Assembly (NCBI GenBank): GCA_016929465.1
Contig: JAFGIT010000349.1
Span: 1 to 8,910 of the forward strand
DNA: 8,910 nt
Direction of reading: 5' to 3'
From: JAFGIT01 sp016929465 [NCBI: Candidatus Coatesbacteria bacterium]
Lineage (GTDB): Bacteria > B130-G9
Shown here: positions 1 through 5,023 of the stretch, piece after piece
How the letters are laid out: each line of letters opens with the position of its first letter
How positions within the stretch are numbered: the first letter of the stretch is position 1
Translations under genes and position numbers: made by a program
Notes under the pieces: model-generated
Databases searched by the model: none
Seen by the model: only the letters and a program-made list of their open reading frames with translations
What the model was told of the DNA's origin: nothing

Positions 1-432
1 AATGGCGGCTCGGCTGCCGATGCCCAGCACGTTGCCGCGGAATTCGTGAATCGCCTCTCGATGGAGCATCGCGCGCTACCCGCAATCGCGCTCTCGACCG
101 ACACTTCCGTACTCACCTCGATTGCAAACGACCGCTCCTTTGACGTGGTCTTCTCGAGGCAGGTCGAGGCGCTCGGCGCCGAGGGAGACGTCGCGTGGGG
201 AATTTCGACGAGTGGAACCTCGGAGAACGTCCTGAGGGCCTTATCGGTGGCAAGAGAAAGGGGCATGACGGCCGTATTCCTGACGGGTGAAGGCGGCAAA
301 GGGGCAGATGTCGATTTCCTCTTTGCAGTGCCACATCGCTACTCAGCACGCATCCAGGAAGTCCACATCGTGCTCGCGCACATCATCTGCGAACTCGTCG
401 AAAGGATCATGTTCGGCGGAAGCAATGACTGA
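1..432 (+). CDS. gmhA: Phosphoheptose isomerase (SIS domain), 5' end outside window
   Basis: GmhA converts sedoheptulose 7-phosphate to D-glycero-D-manno-heptose 7-phosphate in the cytoplasm, the first step in making ADP- or GDP-heptose for lipopolysaccharide core or other surface glycans. The reading frame is open from base 1, so the first roughly 50 of the usual 190-200 residues lie outside the window; a GTG at 46 is only an internal codon. The visible 143 residues begin with the family signature NGGSAADAQHVAAEFVNR. They continue with PAIALSTDTSVLTSIANDRS, the phosphosugar-binding stretch GISTSGTSENVLRAL, and the C-terminal ARIQEVHIVLAHIICELVE helix that carries the family histidines. The gene ends in TGA (430-432) and the next gene starts at 425, an 8-nt overlap that implies translational coupling. 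Family identity is secure; which heptose end product the cell makes is not visible. Confidence 0.93.
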   Translation, partial: NGGSAADAQHVAAEFVNRLSMEHRALPAIALSTDTSVLTSIANDRSFDVVFSRQVEALGAEGDVAWGISTSGTSENVLRALSVARERGMTAVFLTGEGGKGADVDFLFAVPHRYSARIQEVHIVLAHIICELVERIMFGGSND

Positions 433-1378
433 CGAGACCATCAAGCCGTTCGACCTCGCCAGGATCAGACCTACGAGGCTCGATGAAAGGCCCAGCAAGG
501 TAGATCTCTCGCTAAGGGCAAAGCCCCACACAAAAGGTGCATCTCTGAGCGAATTTCTTGTGTCGCTTCCGGATGTGCTAGCTGCAGGCGATTTCCGGAA
601 GATAGTCATGGAGATTGTCGAGGCGAGGGAGAACTCGCGGCAATTCGTCTGGGCGATGGGCGCGCATTCGATCAAATGCGGCCTTTCACCTGTCATTTGT
701 GACCTAATCCGAAGGGGAATTATCACTGCGGTGGCACTTAACGGAGCGGGCATGATTCACGATTTCGAACTGGCCTTCATGGGAAGGACCTCCGAGGACG
801 TCGGCCCGCAGCTCGACAACGGCGAGTTCGGTATGGCGAAGGACACGGCGGACTTCCTCAATGGAGCTGCAAAAGATGCGGCCGGTGCCGGCGCCGGGCT
901 TGGGTTGACTGCTGGGAAGAAATTCCTGGACGCAAAACTACCACACGCCGAGATGAGCATTCTCGCAACCTGCGCAGATGTCGGCATCCCCGCGACGGTT
1001 CATGTCTCGATCGGCACCGACATAATACACATGCACCCATCGGCTAGCGGCGCCGAGATCGGGGAGTCTTCATACACTGACTTCCGGCTGTTCACGTCGG
1101 TCGTCTGCGACCTGTCTGGCGGCGTCTATTTCAATATCGGCTCAACTGTCCTTCTGCCGGAGGTTTTTCTTAAAGCCTTCGCGATCGCGATGAACACGGG
1201 TGCCAATCCGAGCGAATTCACCACCGTGAATCTCGATTTCATCCAGCACTATCGCCCGACGGTGAATGTGGTCAGGCGGCCCACGGCTTCCGGCAGGGGC
1301 AGGGGCTATGCCATCACGGGCCATTTCGAGATTCTAATCCCACTCTTCGCGGCTGCGATAATCGAACAGCTCGGCTAA
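425..1378 (+). CDS. Deoxyhypusine synthase-like protein (317 aa), function unknown
   Basis: I chose ATG 425 because it overlaps the gmhA stop (ATGACTGA); the in-frame extension further upstream lies inside gmhA. The protein looks like a distant member of the deoxyhypusine synthase fold. Residues 75-87 (FVWAMGAHSIKCG) precede ALNGAGMIHDFELA at 104-117, which resembles the nucleotide-binding segment of DHS. Next come a Gly/Ala-rich stretch at 147-165, HVSIGTDIIHMHPSASGA at 193-210, and SGGVYFNIGSTVLLPEVFLK at 231-250. In eukaryotic and archaeal DHS a Gly-rich turn followed by a catalytic lysine lies near this last position; here the residues after GGV are YFNIGS, so the lysine seems absent. Canonical spermidine transfer to eIF5A is therefore unlikely. 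There is no signal peptide or membrane segment. Its place between gmhA and a B12 radical SAM gene suggests a role in a modified surface sugar or lipid, but that is inference. DHS-fold membership is a pattern-based call. Confidence 0.6.
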   Translation: MTDETIKPFDLARIRPTRLDERPSKVDLSLRAKPHTKGASLSEFLVSLPDVLAAGDFRKIVMEIVEARENSRQFVWAMGAHSIKCGLSPVICDLIRRGIITAVALNGAGMIHDFELAFMGRTSEDVGPQLDNGEFGMAKDTADFLNGAAKDAAGAGAGLGLTAGKKFLDAKLPHAEMSILATCADVGIPATVHVSIGTDIIHMHPSASGAEIGESSYTDFRLFTSVVCDLSGGVYFNIGSTVLLPEVFLKAFAIAMNTGANPSEFTTVNLDFIQHYRPTVNVVRRPTASGRGRGYAITGHFEILIPLFAAAIIEQLG

Positions 1379-2802
1379 TGGCCAGAGTCGCGTTCATTCA
1401 GTTCACAATGATCGACAACCTCGGCCCGATGATTCTGTGCGCCGAGCTGAAGAAGCATGGGCACGATACCGAGATAATAATCGCCCCAGAGGAGCCGAAC
1501 TACGCACAAAGGCTGCGGGATAAGCCTCCCGATATCTTCGCTTTCTCCTGCACGACCGGCACCCACTTGATAGCGTTGAGGGAGATTGAGTCGCTAAGGA
1601 GCGAATTCCCTGATTCTATGATGCTCATGGGTGGTCCACATCCGACTTATTTCCCCGAGATTGTCAACGAGGATGGGCTCGACGTGATATGTCGCGGCGA
1701 CGGCGAGGAGGCGATGGTCGAGCTCGCGGATGCGGTGCAGGATGGGTCGGACTTCAGCGGGATCGAGAACCTGTGGGTGAAAAGAGACGGCGAGGTCACC
1801 AAGAATGCGCTGCGGCCGTTGAACCAGGACCTCGACGGCATCGCTTTTCCAGACCGCGAGTTCTATCACCGATATAAGTCGGTTCGCATCTACCCAAGCA
1901 AGCTCTTCATCGCGAGCCGCGGATGTCCGTTCGATTGCTCCTTCTGCTTCAACCACAGCCTAAAGGCGTTGTATGCAGGTAAAGGCAGCTACGTCCGCCA
2001 CCGGAGCGTCGGGAATGTGATCGAGGAGATCGCGAGGGTCAAGGCCAAATGGAAGTGGCTCAAGACTCCCTATTTTGCCGACGATTCATTCCTCCTGAAT
2101 CGGAAATGGACGCAGGAATTTTGCGAGCTATATCGCAAAGAGATCGGCATGCCATTCCTCTGCCAGATACGGGCGGACCTACTCGACGAAGAGCTTGCGG
2201 AGACGATAAAGGCGGGCGGCTGTCACCTCGTCTCGCTCGGGGTTGAGAGCGGCAACGACTTCCTGCGAGAGAAGGTGCTGGGGAAGAAGATAACACGCGA
2301 GCAGATCGAGCGGGCCGCCTCGATTTTGAGGAAGCATAAGATATTGTTCAGGACGTACAACATGCTCTGCCTGCCTGGTGAGACGCTCGATATGGCGATG
2401 GAGACGGTGACGCTGAACTCGAAGATCAAGGTCGATTGCCCCTGGGCATCGATAGTGCAGCCCTATCCGAGGACACAACTCGGGGAATACGTCGTCGAGC
2501 ACGGCTTCGTGGGGCCGGACTTCGACCCAACGAAGATGAGCGCATCATTCTTCAAGGGGAGCGTCTTCGACCTGCCCGAGAAAAGGGAGATCGAGAACCT
2601 GCAGAAGCTCTTCTATGCCGCCATCAAGTGGCACATCCCGCCATCGCTGGTCAAGCGGCTTGTAAGGCTTCCGAAGAACCCCCTCTTCGAAGCCATATTC
2701 CAGGCAACCTATCTCTTCAACACGGCGAAAGCCTACCGAATGCCGCTCTGGTTCACCGCCTGGCTCGGCTTCCAGATGCGGAAGCTCTACACGGAGAATT
2801 GA
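1378..2802 (+). CDS. B12-binding-domain radical SAM protein (474 aa)
   Basis: This is a cytoplasmic radical SAM enzyme of the cobalamin-domain type (class B-like; such proteins methylate or rearrange unactivated carbons). Residues 1-150 form a B12-binding Rossmann-like domain, with AELKKHGHDTEII at 22-34, the typical MLMGGPHPTYFPE at 82-94 and VICRGDGEEAMVEL at 104-117. The cobalt-ligating DxHxxG motif of methionine synthase is not seen, as in many members of this family. The radical SAM core follows, with the 4Fe-4S motif CPFDCSFC (Cys183, Cys187, Cys190) and LVSLGVESGND at 284-294 before the end of the barrel. The C-terminal ~90 residues are helical and basic/aromatic. The start ATG lies in TAATG, a 1-nt overlap with the upstream stop, so translation is coupled to the DHS-like gene. 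The substrate cannot be read from sequence; a surface glycan or lipid is suggested only by gmhA nearby. Confidence 0.88.
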   Translation: MARVAFIQFTMIDNLGPMILCAELKKHGHDTEIIIAPEEPNYAQRLRDKPPDIFAFSCTTGTHLIALREIESLRSEFPDSMMLMGGPHPTYFPEIVNEDGLDVICRGDGEEAMVELADAVQDGSDFSGIENLWVKRDGEVTKNALRPLNQDLDGIAFPDREFYHRYKSVRIYPSKLFIASRGCPFDCSFCFNHSLKALYAGKGSYVRHRSVGNVIEEIARVKAKWKWLKTPYFADDSFLLNRKWTQEFCELYRKEIGMPFLCQIRADLLDEELAETIKAGGCHLVSLGVESGNDFLREKVLGKKITREQIERAASILRKHKILFRTYNMLCLPGETLDMAMETVTLNSKIKVDCPWASIVQPYPRTQLGEYVVEHGFVGPDFDPTKMSASFFKGSVFDLPEKREIENLQKLFYAAIKWHIPPSLVKRLVRLPKNPLFEAIFQATYLFNTAKAYRMPLWFTAWLGFQMRKLYTEN

Positions 2803-2810
2803 AAGCGACC

Positions 2811-2842
2811 GCAAATTCCAGCGCTGCGGTTGCAGAATTTGC
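2811..2842. repeat. Perfect 8-bp inverted repeat overlapping the -35 box
   Basis: GCAAATTC (2811-2818) and GAATTTGC (2835-2842) are perfect reverse complements separated by 16 nt. The right arm covers the first four bases of the proposed -35 hexamer at 2839-2844. A mutually exclusive 6-bp pairing, ACCGCA (2808-2813) with TGCGGT (2825-2830), is also possible. It could be a repressor operator for the following cassette, or part of the 3' hairpin of the upstream operon. There is no T-tract directly after it, which makes a classical intrinsic terminator less likely. Confidence 0.45.
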
Positions 2843-2866
2843 CATTCCCATAGAATAGAGTATTAT
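2839..2866 (+). promoter_or_regulatory. Sigma70-like promoter of the ATPase/STAS/PIN cassette
   Basis: TTGCCA at 2839-2844 (5 of 6 to TTGACA) and TATTAT at 2861-2866 (5 of 6 to TATAAT) are separated by 16 nt. Transcription would start near 2873, about 35 nt before the ATG at 2909. It lies in the only sizeable gap upstream of the cassette, which supports independent transcription from the gmhA operon. Confidence 0.55.
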
Positions 2867-2908
2867 CACGCTGGCCATGGACTATCGATTTCTTGAGCGG
2901 GGCTATTG

Positions 2909-3778
2909 ATGAGAATACAACTCGCCGATATCAGAAACAACCACCAGGGGTTCTCCTTTCTTTCCTGGCTTGCTAATCAGCTGGAGCACTGCTTTCTGGA
3001 TGTCATTGAAATTGACATGAGTCAGGTGACATGGTTTGACGCGAATATGTGCAGCCCATTCGGGGCAATATTATATCGGGCAAGCCGTTCTTTGAATTCG
3101 GTATCCATAGATGATATACGACCTGACGTTCAGAAGATCTTGTGCAAAAATGAATTCCTGGCTAGCTATGGTCGTCCCATCTCACCCGACACCTATGGTA
3201 CCGTAATCCCCTATAAGCGTTTCGAGCGACAGGAGGACCGGTATTCTGCGTCCTACATTGAGACACACTTGCGGGGCAAGGGAATGCCCGAAATGACCAA
3301 AGGCCTTCGAAAGAAATTACTTGAATCAATCCTTGAGATATTCAGCAATGCGGTCAATCATTCGAGAACAGAACTGGGCATATTCTCTTGCGGGCAATAC
3401 TTCCCCAAGAGAGAGCGCTTAGATTTCTCAATTTCGGACTTGGGCATAGGTATCCGCGAGAACATCAAGCGAGTTCAAGGTGTTGATCTGTCAGCATCCA
3501 ATGCTATTGATTGGGCAATTTCCAAGAGAAATACAACAAAGACCGGGGATATTCCGGGTGGTTCAGGTTTGAAAATTTTGCGGGAATTCATTTCGATGAA
3601 TCAGGGCCGGATGCAGATCGTCTCCGATAGTGGCTATTGGGAGCTGGGCACAGAGGGAGCGGAGCTCGAAGAGATGGGACATCCATTTCCGGGAACAGTC
3701 GTGAACTTGGAGTTCAACACAGCAGACACAAATTCCTATTGCCTGGCTTCGGAAATAACTCCCAGAGATATTCTTTGA
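2909..3778 (+). CDS. STAS-like / GHKL ATP-binding protein (289 aa), first gene of a three-gene cassette
   Basis: The protein carries the Bergerat (GHKL) ATP-binding fold found in anti-sigma kinases and histidine kinases. The N-box is ESILEIFSNAVNHS at 139-152 (Glu143, Asn147), the G1 box is SDLGIGI at 176-182 (Asp177), and the G2 box is PGGSGLKILREF at 216-227. No phospho-acceptor H-box or transmembrane segment is visible, so it is a soluble stand-alone ATPase or Ser/Thr kinase rather than a sensor histidine kinase. Residues 30-60 (IEIDMSQVTWFDANMCSPFG at 33-52) look like the core of a STAS domain, so it may be a STAS-ATPase fusion. ATG 2909 is preferred over TTG 2906, with a weak GAGCGGGG Shine-Dalgarno 6 nt upstream. 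It is followed after 19 nt by a DUF4325-type STAS-like gene, the partner such ATPases usually have. Codon choice is AT-richer than in the flanking genes. The fold is secure; the target is unknown. Confidence 0.8.
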   Translation: MRIQLADIRNNHQGFSFLSWLANQLEHCFLDVIEIDMSQVTWFDANMCSPFGAILYRASRSLNSVSIDDIRPDVQKILCKNEFLASYGRPISPDTYGTVIPYKRFERQEDRYSASYIETHLRGKGMPEMTKGLRKKLLESILEIFSNAVNHSRTELGIFSCGQYFPKRERLDFSISDLGIGIRENIKRVQGVDLSASNAIDWAISKRNTTKTGDIPGGSGLKILREFISMNQGRMQIVSDSGYWELGTEGAELEEMGHPFPGTVVNLEFNTADTNSYCLASEITPRDIL

Positions 3779-3797
3779 ATACGTGTAGGGGCAAAAA

Positions 3798-4163
3798 ATG
3801 GCTGATCGCGTAGTAATTAGGATCTTCGAGATCATTGGCAGCGGAGATTGCATATCATCCGAGGATGGTCAGAAGGTTTATGATCTAATCAAGAGAGCAT
3901 TCGATGGCGGCAGAGACGTCAATCTATCCTTTCAGAACATAGACTATGTGATATCTGCATTTCTGCATCCTGCAATTGGTCAGCTCTATGGATCATATAG
4001 TGAGGACTTTGTTCGCGACCACTTGCATATCTCTGAGATGAGCCGAGAGGATCTTGCCACTCTGAAGCGAGTTGTTGAGGATGCGAAGGCCTACTTCAAA
4101 AATCCGGAGCGAGCAGAAGCTGCCAGAAGAAGAGCTTTGGAGGACGATGATGGGGAAGGCTAG
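3798..4163 (+). CDS. STAS-like domain protein of the DUF4325 type (121 aa)
   Basis: This small soluble protein has the hallmarks of the DUF4325 STAS-like family. The N-terminal beta strand and helix include a central SSEDGQKVYDLIKRAF stretch (20-35). The signature strand-turn-helix VNLSFQNIDYVISAFLHPAI at 41-60 continues into GQLYG. STAS proteins act as antagonists or switch partners of GHKL kinases in partner-switching systems. In this family the usual Ser-Ser before FL reads Ile-Ser-Ala-Phe-Leu here (Ser53), leaving one candidate phosphoserine. The C-terminus (100-121) is charged and probably flexible. ATG 3798 follows TAGGGGC with a short A-rich spacer. The gene lies 19 nt after the ATPase and overlaps the PIN gene by 14 nt, so the three are almost certainly one operon. 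Antagonist or adaptor function is inferred from family and context. Confidence 0.72.
   Translation: MADRVVIRIFEIIGSGDCISSEDGQKVYDLIKRAFDGGRDVNLSFQNIDYVISAFLHPAIGQLYGSYSEDFVRDHLHISEMSREDLATLKRVVEDAKAYFKNPERAEAARRRALEDDDGEG
4139..4143 (+). promoter_or_regulatory. Shine-Dalgarno GGAGG setting the PIN gene start
   Basis: GGAGG lies inside the end of the STAS-like gene. It is 3 nt before ATG 4147 and 6 nt before ATG 4150, in the tandem ATGATG. The better spacing favours 4150. Confidence 0.6.
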
Positions 4164-4716
4164 GATTCGCCCGATAGAGTGGATTAACTGCAAGAAGGAC
4201 CGCCGCTTCTTTATTGACGCGAATATCTGGATCTATCTCAATGGCCCTCAAGTCAAGAAAGACTACAAGACGCGCGAGTACTCGGGCGCACTAAAGAAGA
4301 TTCGGGACTCGCATTCTGCTATCTACATTGACGTTCTAGTTCTGTCAGAATTCATAAACAGATATCTACGAATTAAGCTTGCCGAATGGGATTCCCGAGG
4401 CGTTGAGGCCACACTCAAGAATTTCCGTAGTAGCTCAGACTATCCTGCCGTCGCCGAGAATATTGCGGATGCTGTGCGGGGGATTCTGAAGGTATGTGAG
4501 CGCATTGACTCCGGATTCGCATCCGTTGACATCGATTCGCTGATCGGCGATTTCGGGGCGAAGCGCCTTGACTTTAACGATCAGATCTTGGCCGAGATCT
4601 GCAGGACGCAGGATTTGACTATGATCACACATGACGGCCATTTCAGCAGGTGTGATATTAAGGTCTTAACTGCGAATAAGCACATGCTTGAGCCGTCAAG
4701 CCAGCCAGTTGATTAG
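4150..4716 (+). CDS. PIN-domain ribonuclease-like protein (188 aa)
   Basis: A single PIN-like fold spans nearly the whole protein. RRFFIDANIWIYLNG at 18-32 supplies the first acidic residue (Asp23). VLVLSEFINRYLR at 62-74 supplies Glu67. KRLDFNDQILAEICR at 138-152 gives Asp141 and Asp144, and LTMITHDGHFSR at 156-167 gives the terminal Asp162. This acidic set is what PIN nucleases use to hold Mg or Mn ions for RNA cleavage, so an active single-strand RNase is likely. At 188 residues it is longer than a typical VapC (about 130), with extra sequence at 75-130 between the second and third motifs. There is no VapB-like DNA-binding antitoxin beside it. Instead it overlaps the STAS-like gene by 14 nt, suggesting that the ATPase/STAS pair is its controller. 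The upstream in-frame extension to 4072 lies inside the previous gene and is rejected. The RNA target is unknown. Confidence 0.82.
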   Translation: MGKARIRPIEWINCKKDRRFFIDANIWIYLNGPQVKKDYKTREYSGALKKIRDSHSAIYIDVLVLSEFINRYLRIKLAEWDSRGVEATLKNFRSSSDYPAVAENIADAVRGILKVCERIDSGFASVDIDSLIGDFGAKRLDFNDQILAEICRTQDLTMITHDGHFSRCDIKVLTANKHMLEPSSQPVD

Positions 4717-4764
4717 CCCCCACCTGGCAGTTCGCTCTTCTTGAGCCTGCCCCCCAATTTGCTA

Positions 4765-4792
4765 TTGCCGGATTGATGCCCTATGGTATTCT
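4765..4792 (+). promoter_or_regulatory. Possible promoter of the tRNA-like gene
   Basis: TTGCCG (4765-4770; 4 of 6) and TATTCT (4787-4792; 4 of 6) have 16-nt spacing. Transcription would begin around 4799, about 18 nt before the tRNA-like 5' end. The match is moderate and rests mainly on position. Confidence 0.33.
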
Positions 4793-4816
4793 TCGTGCTC
4801 ATTATTTGAGATGTGA

Positions 4817-4891
4817 AGGGGCGTGGTCGAAGCGGAAAGACGCGGGGCCCTGTGCTTCGAAGTGGAGGTTCAAATCCTCTCGCCCCATCCA
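4817..4891 (+). tRNA. tRNA-Gln(CTG)-like gene with abnormal anticodon loop
   Basis: A 75-nt cloverleaf can be drawn by hand. The acceptor is 4817-4823 with 4881-4887, six G-C pairs plus an A-A mismatch at 1-72. The D-arm is GTC/GAC with GG at 18-19, and A14 and A21 are in place. The anticodon stem is 4843-4847 with 4855-4859 and contains two G-U pairs. The 4-nt variable loop is followed by a T-stem GGAGG/CCTCT around loop TTCAAAT, with discriminator T73 and an encoded CCA (4889-4891). The overall sequence (GGGGCGTGG, AAGCGG, GGAGGTTC, CGCCCCA) is closest in my reading to bacterial tRNA-Gln, and the anticodon position reads CTG. The loop 32-38 is CCCTGTG, with C33 instead of the near-universal U33 and U37 instead of a purine; C32 and G38 could even pair. 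It may be a decayed copy, or a tRNA specialised for non-ribosomal use with the adjacent gatE. The arms are clear, its functional status is not. Confidence 0.65.
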
Positions 4892-4895
4892 AATT

Positions 4896-4927
4896 CGGTT
4901 GCCAGGCGGCCACCAACCGTCTTCTTG
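4896..4927 (+). terminator. Terminator-like hairpin after the tRNA-like gene
   Basis: CGGTTG (4896-4901) pairs with CAACCG (4914-4919) around a GC-rich 12-nt loop, and TCTTCTTG follows directly. The position 5 nt beyond the CCA end fits a tRNA terminator or 3' processing structure. The stem is short and the T-tract is broken, so read-through into gatE is possible. Confidence 0.38.
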
Positions 4928-4959
4928 CGCAAGGCCAGCCTATTGCTGCCCACAGTGTA

Positions 4960-4981
4960 GGACGGGCTTTCCAGCCTGTCC
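4960..4981. repeat. 9-bp imperfect hairpin between the tRNA-like gene and gatE
   Basis: GGACGGGCT (4960-4968) pairs with AGCCTGTCC (4973-4981), one of the pairs being G-U, around the loop TTCC. It lies 42 nt before the gatE start. It resembles short interspersed hairpins scattered between genes in some MAG-type bacteria, but a transcript-processing or attenuator role is equally possible. Confidence 0.4.
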
Positions 4982-5023
4982 GCAACCGGAGTATTGACTG
5001 AACGATAAGAGGCGATACGGGTA

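Noticed and set aside
4072-4149. N-terminal extension of the PIN protein into the STAS-like gene
   Set aside because: It is out-of-frame reading of the preceding gene. A GGAGG correctly spaced before ATG 4150 marks the real start.
3798-4716. Reading the last two cassette genes as an ordinary VapBC toxin-antitoxin pair
   Set aside because: The upstream partner lacks AbrB, ribbon-helix-helix or other DNA-binding features and reads as STAS-like. The PIN protein is also longer than a usual VapC.
4817-4891. tRNA-like gene as the integration site of the ATPase/STAS/PIN cassette
   Set aside because: Integrases usually target the tRNA 3' half, leaving the element on the 3' side and a repeated 3' fragment. 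The cassette lies 5' of the tRNA, and I found no second copy of the 3' end and no integrase.
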